The translations under genes and the position numbers were made by a program. DNA of 64,000 nt, taken from Polaromonas vacuolata (GTDB lineage: Bacteria; Pseudomonadota; Gammaproteobacteria; Burkholderiales; Burkholderiaceae_C). Positions 20,487 to 28,325 of the stretch are shown piece by piece (the stretch's first letter is position 1; every line of letters begins with the position of its first letter). Under the pieces are notes generated by a model. The model did no database searches, was not told the origin of the DNA, and saw only the letters and a program-made list of their open reading frames with translations. The DNA lies in NCBI RefSeq assembly GCF_012584515.1, contig NZ_CP051461.1, positions 2,289,501-2,353,500 of the forward strand, read 5' to 3'.

Positions 20487-21041
20487 ATGACCACCATGCA
20501 AGAAGAAGTCACGCCAGCAGCCGCTTTTGTAGCCACACCAGTCACAGCAACACAGCGAAAAGCAGCCGTCGCCACCAAGCCAGCTAAGGCACCGCGTGTG
20601 GCAGCAAAAGAGAAAGTGAAACCAGTAGCCAAGAAAACGCTCACGGCTCAAGCTGCTGTAAAAAAGCCAGCCCTTAAACCCAAGGCAAGCATCGTTAAAG
20701 CAATTCGCTTGAAAGCTGATAGCAAAACAACGGCGGCAAAGCCTAGCGCTAAACCAGCGCCTAAATTGCAAGCAAAGTCAGCTGAAAAATTAGCTGAAAA
20801 AGCCAAGTTAGAAAAACCCAAAAAACCCAAATTAGTGCGCGACAGCTTTACCATTCCAAAAACGGAATACCTGGTGCTAGACGACCTCAAACTGCGTGCC
20901 AACCAGCTGACTCGTCCAGTCAAGAAAAGTGAATTACTGCGCGCCGGCATCAAGGCCTTGGCCGCACTAAGCGACGCCGCATTTTTAAGCGCTCTAGACC
21001 AAGTACCCGCGATCAAAACCGGACGTCCGGCGCGCGAATAA
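20487..21041 (+). CDS. Lysine/alanine-rich histone-H1-like protein, function unknown
   Basis: 184 residues. About the first 115 are a low-complexity Lys-Ala-Pro tail (for example KPAKAPRVAAKEKVKPVAKK) like bacterial H1-like or AlgP-type proteins. The C-terminal ~65 residues are a structured domain (DSFTIPKTEYLVLDDLK, VKKSELLRAGIKALAAL), predicted helical, faintly like ribbon-helix-helix or DNA-binding segments. A ribosome binding site and extended -10 support expression. It sits between ppx and convergent sixA-ppk. A nucleoid or polyanion-binding role, perhaps with polyphosphate, is inference only. No enzymatic motif seen. Confidence 0.75.
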   Translation: MTTMQEEVTPAAAFVATPVTATQRKAAVATKPAKAPRVAAKEKVKPVAKKTLTAQAAVKKPALKPKASIVKAIRLKADSKTTAAKPSAKPAPKLQAKSAEKLAEKAKLEKPKKPKLVRDSFTIPKTEYLVLDDLKLRANQLTRPVKKSELLRAGIKALAALSDAAFLSALDQVPAIKTGRPARE

Positions 21042-21071
21042 AGCCTAGGACTAAGTGGGATTGGCTCTGGT

Positions 21072-21560
21072 CTAAATGTGTTCAGGCGACTGCACAGTGA
21101 CCACTACCGTCTCTACCAAGGATTCGCGCTCACGATAACGCAGCCACCAAAGCGCGCCTTTTTTCACCGCGCAATCACTCTCTTGCATACCCAAGAGCTG
21201 CGCAATAGTTTGGCCCAATGTAGGTTGATGGCCAATGATGAGCACGGGTGTTTTCGCCGTCGGCCACTGCGCCACCGCTAGCATTTGACCTGGCGTGCAG
21301 CCGGGCGCTAGTTCTGGAACTAAACGATATTTACGCCCCAGCGCCTGTGCAGTTTGTTCGCAGCGGCGCGCTGGGCTGACCAAAATACGGCAGCCCTCAG
21401 GCAATTGTCTATCCAACCAAAGAGCCATCCGTGTGGCTTGCTTTTCACCCTTAGAGGTAAGCGAGCGGGTTAAATCAAGTTGCTGCTGTGCTTGCGGCGA
21501 AAGCGTTGCATCTAAGGTCATATCTTCAGCCTGGGCATGACGCCATAGGATTAAATCCAT
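21072..21560 (-). CDS. sixA: SixA-type phosphohistidine phosphatase
   Basis: Small histidine phosphatase of about 162 residues. The catalytic RH motif is LILWRHAQAED at the N-terminus, and the second histidine lies in VLIIGHQPTLGQTIAQLLG; the conserved arginines occur in RILVSPARRCEQTAQAL. ATG at 21560 is chosen since it starts at the RH motif; the open frame extends 19 residues upstream into the ppk end without similarity. It begins 8 bp after the ppk stop, so the genes probably form an operon. SixA enzymes dephosphorylate phosphohistidine on phosphorelay/PTS proteins. Confidence 0.88.
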   Translation of the reverse strand: MDLILWRHAQAEDMTLDATLSPQAQQQLDLTRSLTSKGEKQATRMALWLDRQLPEGCRILVSPARRCEQTAQALGRKYRLVPELAPGCTPGQMLAVAQWPTAKTPVLIIGHQPTLGQTIAQLLGMQESDCAVKKGALWWLRYRERESLVETVVVTVQSPEHI

Positions 21561-21567
21561 TGTGATT

Positions 21568-23715
21568 TCAGCCTTTATACGGGGAGGAGTAACGCGCGAC
21601 CAATGCCGCCTGCGCACAATGGCTTATCTCTGAAGGGAGTGGCCAGACGCGCTGATAGCTGCCGTCGCCGCGCATATCCCAAGCATCAACTCTGTCCCTT
21701 AGATAGGCCACCAAACATTCATCAATCATGTGTTGACGCAGGTCTGCATCAACCACAGGCCAAGCCAGTTCGATGCGGCGCAACATGTTGCGATTCATCC
21801 AGTCGGCACTGGAGAGCAATAAGGTTTCGTCCTCGTCGCAGCGAAAATAAAATACTCGCGAATGCTCTAAAAAACGCCCTATCACTGAGCGCACGGCAAT
21901 GTTGTCGGTCAATCCAGGAAGACCTGCGGGCAACATGCAAGCACCGCGCACAATCAAGTCAATTTTTACGCCGCACTGACCGGCTCTGACCAGCGCGTTC
22001 ATCAAGTCTTCGTCAGTCAGGGCATTCATCTTGGCAACAATACGGGTTTGCCTTCCCGCTAATGCGGCCAAACCTAATTGATCGATTTTTTCAATCAACT
22101 TTCGTTGCAACTCAAACGGCGCGAGCAGCAAATGATTGAGCTTTGGTAGCCGACTTTGGCTGGCCAAGTGAACAAACAAATTATCCATATCTGCGGTTAG
22201 CTGTCGGTCGGCCGTGAGATAGCTGATATCGGTGTAGAGACGCGCAGTGCGCGAGTTGTAGTTGCCGGTAGACAAATGACCGTAGCGCACCAAGCGCTTG
22301 CCTTCGCGCCGTGTGATCAGCAGCATCTTGGCATGGGTTTTCAGACCCACTACGCCATACACCACCTGCGCACCAATCGATTCGAGCATCTCGGCCCAAT
22401 TGATATTGGCCTCTTCGTCAAAGCGCGCCTTGAGCTCAACGACTACCGTCACTTCTTTGCCGAGGCGCACCGCTTCGCGCAGCAACTCCATCAAAACAGA
22501 ATCGGCACCGGTGCGGTAAATCGTTTGCTTTATGACCAACACTTGTGGGTCGTTCACCGCCTCACGTAAGAAAGCCAACACGCCGTCAAAACTCTCAAAC
22601 GGCTGATGTATGGAGACATCTCCTTGCTTGAGGCGTTCAAAAAAAGACTGACCGATATTTAACTGCGCCGGATAGCTAGGCCGGTGGCTAGGAAACAGCA
22701 TAGAAGAATCATCAATCAGGTCAATCAGTTGTGTCAGCCTGACCAAGTTGACAGGCCCGTGCACACGATAAAGCGCTGCCACAGGCAAATTAAATTGCTT
22801 TAGCAAAAATGCCGAGAGATGCTCAGAGCAACCAGCCGAGACTTCAAGCCGCACAGCTTGGCCGTAATGCCGGTATTCAAGACCTTGACGTAGCGCCGTG
22901 CGCAGGTTGGCCACATCGTCTTCATCAACCGCGAGGTCAGAATGGCGCGTGACCCGAAACTGCGAGAACTGACCCACTACACGGCCTGGAAACAACTCGT
23001 CGAGGTGACTGCGAATCACGCTAGAGAGCGAGACAAACAAGCGTTCAGATTCATACGCGGGCTTTGAAGAATAGTTTGAAGCGGTTGACGAACCCTGAAC
23101 CGGCAAGGCGATAAAGCGCGGCAACACACGCGGCACTTTAACAATCGCAATATCATTAGCGCGCCCAAAAGCATCTAGCCCGCTGAGGCGAACAATAAAA
23201 TTGAGCGACTTATTCGCCACTTGCGGAAACGGGTGCGAAGGGTCCAAGCCCACCGGTATCAACAGCGGCCTGACCTCGCGGGCGAAATAAGATTTAACCC
23301 AGCGACGTTGTGCCGCATTGCGCTCGCCGTGCGAGACAATACGGATACCGTGACGCTCAAAAGCCGGCAGCAAGGCCTCGTTATAAAGCGCATATTGTCG
23401 CGCTACCATGTCATGCGCAGACTTTGAGAGCGTCTCAAAGGTTTTCGTGGTGTAAAGACCCTTGGTTTCATTGGCTTTTGCCGCGATTAAATGCGGCGCT
23501 GCACGTACCTCAAAAAATTCATCGAGGTTGGAAGACACTATGCACAAAAAGCGTAGGCGCTCCAATAGCGGGACTTCGTCACGCTTGGCCCAGTCAAACA
23601 CTCGCTCGTTAAACGCCAAAATACAGCCGTCACGGTCTAAGAACTTAACGGGTAAAAAATCTGCTTTGGTAGGCGCTAGCAAGGCAAGTGAAGAAGAAGG
23701 TAAATCAGGGAGCAT
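21568..23715 (-). CDS. ppk: Polyphosphate kinase 1
   Basis: Reversibly polymerises the gamma phosphate of ATP into polyphosphate; 715 residues, normal for PPK1. N-terminal domain contains FNERVFDWAKRDEVPLLERL and SNLDEFFEVRA. Central catalytic motifs: VIKQTIYRTGADS, ELKARFDEEANINWAEMLE, and the autophosphorylated histidine region YGHLSTGNYNSRTARLYTD. The second histidine domain appears near ARLRRIELAW-type sequence (NRNMLRRIELAWPV). Convergent with the lysine-rich gene and downstream of no obvious Pho box: a half-site at 23786 points the wrong way. Operon partner sixA follows. Confidence 0.97.
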   Translation of the reverse strand: MLPDLPSSSLALLAPTKADFLPVKFLDRDGCILAFNERVFDWAKRDEVPLLERLRFLCIVSSNLDEFFEVRAAPHLIAAKANETKGLYTTKTFETLSKSAHDMVARQYALYNEALLPAFERHGIRIVSHGERNAAQRRWVKSYFAREVRPLLIPVGLDPSHPFPQVANKSLNFIVRLSGLDAFGRANDIAIVKVPRVLPRFIALPVQGSSTASNYSSKPAYESERLFVSLSSVIRSHLDELFPGRVVGQFSQFRVTRHSDLAVDEDDVANLRTALRQGLEYRHYGQAVRLEVSAGCSEHLSAFLLKQFNLPVAALYRVHGPVNLVRLTQLIDLIDDSSMLFPSHRPSYPAQLNIGQSFFERLKQGDVSIHQPFESFDGVLAFLREAVNDPQVLVIKQTIYRTGADSVLMELLREAVRLGKEVTVVVELKARFDEEANINWAEMLESIGAQVVYGVVGLKTHAKMLLITRREGKRLVRYGHLSTGNYNSRTARLYTDISYLTADRQLTADMDNLFVHLASQSRLPKLNHLLLAPFELQRKLIEKIDQLGLAALAGRQTRIVAKMNALTDEDLMNALVRAGQCGVKIDLIVRGACMLPAGLPGLTDNIAVRSVIGRFLEHSRVFYFRCDEDETLLLSSADWMNRNMLRRIELAWPVVDADLRQHMIDECLVAYLRDRVDAWDMRGDGSYQRVWPLPSEISHCAQAALVARYSSPYKG

Positions 23716-23797
23716 GAAGTACGGTAAAAAGTTAAAACTAAACTTTTGAATTTCAGAGTGAGTAGTTTTTAATTTTAACGATTAACTGTCATTTAGC

Positions 23798-24892
23798 TTA
23801 GCCCTGCGCTGAAAGATCTGTCGCTAAACGTTCAGCCGCAACGGTGCTCTTGGCTTGGCCATTAGCGGCGACTAGAAAACCCTCAAACAAACCACTGGCT
23901 TGCGACCAACTAAAGGCCATAGCGCGCGCCCTAGCCTGCTCGCGTGGCAAGGCCAAGGCTTGCGTGCAGGCTTTTTGCAAGTCAAGATTTAGCGCGCCAC
24001 CGAGGCCTAGTGCATAGTCATCCAGGCTCACACCTAGCACTTGCAACGGCCCATCTACCGGATAGGCCGCGACAGGCGTGCCGCTGGCCATGGCTTCTAG
24101 CATCACCAAACCAAAAGTTTCCGAGCGACTGGGGAAAACAAACACATCAGCGGCGGCATAAACCTTGGCCAACTCATCACGAGCCAATACGCCCATCCAA
24201 CATACGTCTGGGAAACGCAGCTTGAGACTGGACTCCAGCGGACCTACACCGCAGACAACTTTGGTGCCCGGCATGTCGAGTTTTAAAAATGCTTGGATAT
24301 TTTTCTCATACGAAACACGACCCACAAACAACGCTATTGGGCGCGACATTTCCGCCATAAGTGGATGTACCAAGGGCTGAGGCGAATAAGAAAAAAGCGC
24401 CGTATCAACCCCATGAGTCCAACTTCTGAGCTGCTTAAAACCGCGCCGCTCTAGCATCTGTAGCACGCCTAGCGTAGGCACCATCACGCCAGATGAGGCT
24501 TTGTGAAAATACCGAAACAGCGCATAGCCTAAAAAAAGCGGTAGCCCGATTGCAGCCTTGAGTATTTCGGGAAACTTGGTATGGAAGGCAGTGGTAAAAC
24601 GCAGACCGCGCTTAATGCAATAACTGCGTGCGGCCCAGCCCAGTGGTCCTTCTGTCGCCACGTGAATGGCATCGGGCACAAACGCATCTAGTGTTTGACT
24701 CAGTACGCGCTTGGGTGAAACCGCCAAATCAAGACCAGCATAACCGGGGCAAGGTCTTGTCTTGAACATACCAGGATGAACTACGGCCACTGTGTGGCCT
24801 AACAGTTCAAGCTCACGCACCAACTCAACCAAGGTGGTGACCACGCCATTGACTTGGGGTTGCCAAGCATCGGTAACAAGAGCAATTTTCAT
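23798..24892 (-). CDS. GT4-type glycosyltransferase (MgtA-like)
   Basis: About 364 residues of GT-B fold. The start MKIALVTDAWQPQVNGVVTT is typical of the GDP-mannose-dependent alpha-mannosyltransferase/glycolipid glycosyltransferase group; the nucleotide-sugar motif E-x7-E lies in RSETFGLVMLEAMASG. The open frame extends 50 residues upstream, but ATG at 24892 gives the family N-terminus and overlaps the stop of the phosphoesterase by 4 nt. Last gene of the olsB–phosphoesterase–glycosyltransferase operon, so a lipid acceptor (diacylglycerol or ornithine lipid) is plausible. Sugar and acceptor unknown. Confidence 0.85.
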   Translation of the reverse strand: MKIALVTDAWQPQVNGVVTTLVELVRELELLGHTVAVVHPGMFKTRPCPGYAGLDLAVSPKRVLSQTLDAFVPDAIHVATEGPLGWAARSYCIKRGLRFTTAFHTKFPEILKAAIGLPLFLGYALFRYFHKASSGVMVPTLGVLQMLERRGFKQLRSWTHGVDTALFSYSPQPLVHPLMAEMSRPIALFVGRVSYEKNIQAFLKLDMPGTKVVCGVGPLESSLKLRFPDVCWMGVLARDELAKVYAAADVFVFPSRSETFGLVMLEAMASGTPVAAYPVDGPLQVLGVSLDDYALGLGGALNLDLQKACTQALALPREQARARAMAFSWSQASGLFEGFLVAANGQAKSTVAAERLATDLSAQG

Positions 24893-25791
24893 AAAGTGGC
24901 TGTGGCTTGGGTTGAGTTTTGGGTTCGAGTTACGACGAAACTTGAGAGGTCGCTGTCGCTGTGCCAGTGCAGCAGCTCTAAGCTGCCATCGAAGTTCTCT
25001 ACCAACGCGGTTCGACTCTCGACCCAGTCGCCATCGTTGCAATAAAGAATGCCGTCAATTTCGCGCATCTCAGCACGGTGAATATGACCGCAGACCACAC
25101 CTTGGTGTCCGCGCCGGCGCGCCTCCTTGGCAACTGCCACTTCAAAGTCAGTAACATAGTTAAGCGCAGTTTTAACTTTTTGTTTGAGATACGCCGACAA
25201 CGACCAATAAGGCAAACCCATGCGGGCACGCAGGCGGTTGAGATGGCGATTGAGTTTGAGAGTGAACTCATAAAGATTGTCACCAAGGTAAGCCAGCCAT
25301 TTGGCACACTGCACGACTGCATCGAAATAGTCGCCGTGGATAACCCAAAGTTGACGGCCATCAGCAGTCATATGCACGACCTCTTCCATCACCACAATGC
25401 CGCCGAACTGGTGACCAATAAAGCCACGCGCAAACTCGTCATGATTACCTGGTACAAAGATAATTTTGCAACCTTTGCGCGCACGTTTGAGCAGTTTTTG
25501 AACCACGTCGTTGTGTGCTTGCGGCCAATACCATTTGCGCCGCAATTGCCAACCATCAATGATGTCGCCAACCAGATAAAGACGCTCGCTAGGATGGGCT
25601 TTTAAGAAATCCAGCAAAGCGTTAGCCTGACAGCCAGGCGTGCCTAGATGTAAGTCAGAGATAAATATTGTGCGGTAGCGCTTACGCACAGCGCTCTCAT
25701 CGTCATTACCATCATGCTCAATAGAACCCATGCCTTTGACACCTGAGGCATCAAATAAAGCACCTATGGCGGCGTCAAAATTGGCCCGCAT
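24889..25791 (-). CDS. LpxH-like calcineurin-type phosphoesterase
   Basis: About 300 residues. Metallophosphoesterase metal ligands are clear: ISDLHLGTPG, YLVGDIIDGW, VPGNHDEFARG, VIHGDYFDAV and CGHIHRAEM. Closest to the UDP-2,3-diacylglucosamine pyrophosphatase (LpxH/COG2908) branch, but the genuine lipid A LpxH is shorter and this paralogue sits in a lipid operon. A TTG at 25824 would extend it 11 residues into olsB; ATG at 25791, 2 nt after the olsB stop, is preferred. It may hydrolyse a pyrophosphate or phosphate group of a lipid intermediate; this is inference. Confidence 0.85.
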   Translation of the reverse strand: MRANFDAAIGALFDASGVKGMGSIEHDGNDDESAVRKRYRTIFISDLHLGTPGCQANALLDFLKAHPSERLYLVGDIIDGWQLRRKWYWPQAHNDVVQKLLKRARKGCKIIFVPGNHDEFARGFIGHQFGGIVVMEEVVHMTADGRQLWVIHGDYFDAVVQCAKWLAYLGDNLYEFTLKLNRHLNRLRARMGLPYWSLSAYLKQKVKTALNYVTDFEVAVAKEARRRGHQGVVCGHIHRAEMREIDGILYCNDGDWVESRTALVENFDGSLELLHWHSDSDLSSFVVTRTQNSTQATATL

Positions 25792-25792
25792 A

Positions 25793-26671
25793 TCAGCCAG
25801 CCCGGTGGTTGCTACCAGTTTCAAAAGTATCTAAGCGGCCAGAGAAATGTTTTAAATAACGCGGCGGTAAATCTTGGATGCGCATCATCATGGGCAAATC
25901 GGCCGAATTGAAATCAGGGTCCCATGCCGGCGCACCCAATACTTTGGCACCTAAGCGTAAGTAGCCTTTAATCAATGCCGGCGGCTCTATGTCTAGTGAG
26001 CCGTCTAGTTGATCAACAGGCAAGGCCAAGCGCGGCGTGACACGGTATTCAATCGGTGCGAGATGGGTCTGGCTGACTTGTCGCCAGATGCTAGCGGCTG
26101 CATGACCACTGGGCACACCCATGTGCCGCATAGGAATACTCGCGCAACCAATCATGGTGTCTAACTGGTTGCGCCCCATGAACTCAGCCAATGCACCCCA
26201 GAGCGCCAAAATCACACCACCATGCCGGTGATCAGCATGCACGCAACTGCGACCAAGTTCGACCATGCGTGAGCGCAGTGTGCGCAGCCGGGTCAGATCG
26301 AATTCGGTGTCGCTATAGGTGCTGCCGACGCGCTTGGCCTGCGTCGGCGTGAGAACGCGGTAAGTGCCTATGACTCCGCCACTGGCCTCATCACGCACCA
26401 GCAAATGTTCACAAAAGTCGTCAAACAAATCGATGTCATGGCCCGCGATATTGCACGGAATTTTTGCGCCCATCTCCAGCGCAAAGACTTGATACCTCAG
26501 GCGTTGTGCCTGCCTGACTTCATCTTGATGCTTGGCCCAGCTGACAGAAATTTTGCCCGCGACAGGCTTGAGCTGAGAGGCTGCATGGATTGCATGATGG
26601 CTTGGACAAAGCGACCCCCGTGGCATAGCGACTGGCGACAATGCAAAGGTTGGATTCGGCAGTTCTTTCAT
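25793..26671 (-). CDS. olsB: OlsB-like ornithine N-acyltransferase
   Basis: Predicted to transfer a 3-hydroxyacyl group from acyl carrier protein to the alpha-amino group of ornithine, the first step in ornithine lipid synthesis. 292 residues, GNAT-like acyltransferase/hemolysin-type fold: RLRYQVFALEMGAKIP, FDDFCEHLLVRD, ELGRSCVHADHRHGGVI and IGCASIPM match the OlsB group. An AGGAG ribosome binding site precedes the ATG. No OlsA homologue (second acyl transfer) is in the window. Followed immediately by the phosphoesterase and glycosyltransferase. A PEP-CTERM-associated acyltransferase is an alternative, less likely name. Confidence 0.82.
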   Translation of the reverse strand: MKELPNPTFALSPVAMPRGSLCPSHHAIHAASQLKPVAGKISVSWAKHQDEVRQAQRLRYQVFALEMGAKIPCNIAGHDIDLFDDFCEHLLVRDEASGGVIGTYRVLTPTQAKRVGSTYSDTEFDLTRLRTLRSRMVELGRSCVHADHRHGGVILALWGALAEFMGRNQLDTMIGCASIPMRHMGVPSGHAAASIWRQVSQTHLAPIEYRVTPRLALPVDQLDGSLDIEPPALIKGYLRLGAKVLGAPAWDPDFNSADLPMMMRIQDLPPRYLKHFSGRLDTFETGSNHRAG

Positions 26672-26712
26672 GTTTCGCTCCTAAAGAGTAGAGGTTTTAG
26701 TCATGACAGGGC

Positions 26713-26740
26713 TACAAAAAAGCCCCTTGCAAGGGGCTAA
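26713..26740 (-). terminator. Intrinsic terminator of small ORF
   Basis: AGCCCCTTGCAAGGGGCT (26721–26738) is a perfect 18-bp inverted repeat; on the minus strand it is followed by six T (26720–26715). It lies 16 bp after the stop of the 79-codon gene and 42 bp before the olsB start, so it separates the two transcripts. Confidence 0.88.
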
Positions 26741-26753
26741 TTTCTGTGCCACT

Positions 26754-26993
26754 TCAGTCGTTAGCGAGTGCAGTATTGACAAATTTTTGGGAATCAAAAG
26801 TCTGTGCCGACAACAAACCGTCTAACCAGGGACGGGTGCCAGCTTTGAAGCGTAAGCCGCCAGGACTGCTACTCATGGCCTTGGCGGTGCAACGCAAAAT
26901 ACGTTGACATTGCAGATTGAGATCTTGCAAACCGCTGCTGAGATTGCGGCTTGAAGATGCGTTATTGCAGAGAGATAGGGTTTCCAGTTTCAT
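26754..26993 (-). CDS. Small hypothetical protein (79 aa)
   Basis: Not recognised. Begins MKLETLSLCNNASSSRN and contains three cysteines, no membrane segment and no known motif; rich in Ser, Leu and Asn. It is supported by a GGAG ribosome binding site 8–9 nt upstream of the ATG and by a perfect intrinsic terminator right after its stop, which marks a short autonomous transcription unit. A small regulatory RNA occupying the same unit is an alternative. The upstream 170 bp (26994–27163) hold no other gene; it contains an inverted GTGTCA/TGACAC pair near 27055–27082. Confidence 0.6.
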   Translation of the reverse strand: MKLETLSLCNNASSSRNLSSGLQDLNLQCQRILRCTAKAMSSSPGGLRFKAGTRPWLDGLLSAQTFDSQKFVNTALAND

Positions 26994-27163
26994 TGCATGT
27001 GCTCCATGAATCTTTTCAGTTCATGTAGTTTGCAAGACTGGAATGACGGCGGCGTGTCAGTTTAATGGCTTATCTGTGACACAGCATACAAAGCATTGGA
27101 GCAAGTTGCTCGGGGCAAATATAGCATTGCTAAGTCGAACTACGAACCGTTGAAAAATGGTAC

Positions 27164-27574
27164 TTAAAGAATGCGTTTACCACTGGCATCAACCAGTTTT
27201 TGTCCATCTTCTTTCGTCAATGCCGCATGTTGCGGCAGCGGCAAAATATCCAACACCCGCTCAGAAGGACGACACAAGCGCGTGCCCAGCGTGGTCACAA
27301 CTATGGGTCGATTAATAAGTATCGGGCGAGCCAACATAGCCAACAGCAAGGCTTCGTCATCCAGCGCCAACTCTGCAGGGTTGGCCTCTTTTTCTCGCAT
27401 GATTTCGCGTACGCTCAGGCCTGATTGCACGATTAGTTCACGCAGTTTTTCTAGAGTAGGCGGCGTTTGAAGATACTCGATGATTTTCGGCTCTTGGCCG
27501 ATATTGCGAATCAACGCGAGTACGTTGCGCGACGTGCCGCAGAGTGGATTGTGATAAATGGTGATGCTAGTCAT
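27164..27574 (-). CDS. arsC: Glutaredoxin-dependent arsenate reductase ArsC
   Basis: Reduces arsenate to arsenite with glutathione and glutaredoxin; 136 residues. Catalytic Cys12 lies in YHNPLCGTSRN, and conserved arginines follow in the LARPILINRPIVV and TRLCRPSERV segments, as in the plasmid R773-type enzymes. The open frame runs 39 residues further upstream across the operator region; ATG at 27574 gives the family start MTSITIYHNP. Divergent from arsR-arsB. Confidence 0.93.
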   Translation of the reverse strand: MTSITIYHNPLCGTSRNVLALIRNIGQEPKIIEYLQTPPTLEKLRELIVQSGLSVREIMREKEANPAELALDDEALLLAMLARPILINRPIVVTTLGTRLCRPSERVLDILPLPQHAALTKEDGQKLVDASGKRIL

Positions 27575-27634
27575 TGGTGAAATATTTTTGTAGATTTTGC
27601 GTTTAGAGGTGGTTAAAAATAAATGCTTCGATCT

Positions 27635-27650
27635 TTCGACTATAGTCGAA
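27635..27650. promoter_or_regulatory. Palindromic ArsR operator overlapping -10
   Basis: TTCGACTATAGTCGAA is a perfect 16-bp palindrome between arsC and arsR. It contains TATAGT (27641–27646), which read rightward gives a transcription start at or next to the arsR ATG at 27653. An ArsR dimer bound here would block the promoter until arsenite releases it. Confidence 0.7.
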
Positions 27651-27652
27651 CA

Positions 27653-28231
27653 ATGACAACACAAGCGCAAAACAAAATACCCACTACGCAAAAGTCAAAG
27701 TCTGTAAAAAAAATCGCACCGAAGAAAACGCTTGCAGCAGCACCGCAAGACCAGAGCGGCCCACTACTCAGCATGGAAGAGGCGGCTGCCGTTAAAGCAT
27801 TAGCGGCACTGGCCCAAGCCCAAAGACTACGCACATTTCGCGCTTTAGTTGTTGCCGGCAGTCAAGGCCTCACACCCGGTGCGATTGCACAACAGCTAGA
27901 TCTTGCGCCCAGCACCCTGTCGTTTCACCTCAAAGAGTTAACTAACTCCGCACTTTTGAGCAGTCAAGCGCTGGGGCGTAATTTGATTTACCGGGTAGAT
28001 TTTTTGCAAGTGCAAGCGCTGCTAACTTACCTAAGCGAGAACTGCTGCGAAGGTCAGTCCTGTGAGGTCAGCAAAACTGCGATCTGCATAAGCGCTGACG
28101 AGGTGCCAAAGCCAAAAATAAAAGTCAAAGCAAAGACGACTAAAAAAGAAACCGACAAAGCATTAACTGAGTTAGTCAAATCAGCTAAGTCGTCAACGAC
28201 GACGAAAATAAAATCCACCGTCAAACCGTAA
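27653..28231 (+). CDS. arsR: ArsR-family arsenic-responsive repressor
   Basis: Winged-helix repressor, about 192 residues from ATG 27653; an upstream ATG (27623) would place the operator inside the coding region and is disfavoured. The helix-turn-helix lies in LTPGAIAQQLDLAPSTLSFHLKEL. The cysteine group NCCEGQSC after the last helix is the likely As(III)/Sb(III) site, C-terminal rather than in the recognition helix. Unusual: a ~40-residue Lys/Ala-rich N-terminal arm and a Lys-rich C-terminal tail make it much longer than the ~110-residue family norm. Upstream of arsB by 94 bp. Confidence 0.85.
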   Translation: MTTQAQNKIPTTQKSKSVKKIAPKKTLAAAPQDQSGPLLSMEEAAAVKALAALAQAQRLRTFRALVVAGSQGLTPGAIAQQLDLAPSTLSFHLKELTNSALLSSQALGRNLIYRVDFLQVQALLTYLSENCCEGQSCEVSKTAICISADEVPKPKIKVKAKTTKKETDKALTELVKSAKSSTTTKIKSTVKP

Positions 28232-28325
28232 ACGATTCATACCTAAAAGCGCACGACGAAATTAGTCGTCAACACCTTGTCTACTACCAACGTTTTTCAG
28301 CAACGTTTTTCCACGCCAACTCATC

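Noticed and set aside
23780..23797. Pho box before ppk
   Set aside because: A single CTGTCAT half-site lies on the plus strand, pointing away from ppk and without a second repeat.
26672..26712. Pho box before olsB
   Set aside because: Only one CTGTCAT half-site occurs on the minus strand; the expected second repeat 4 nt away does not match.
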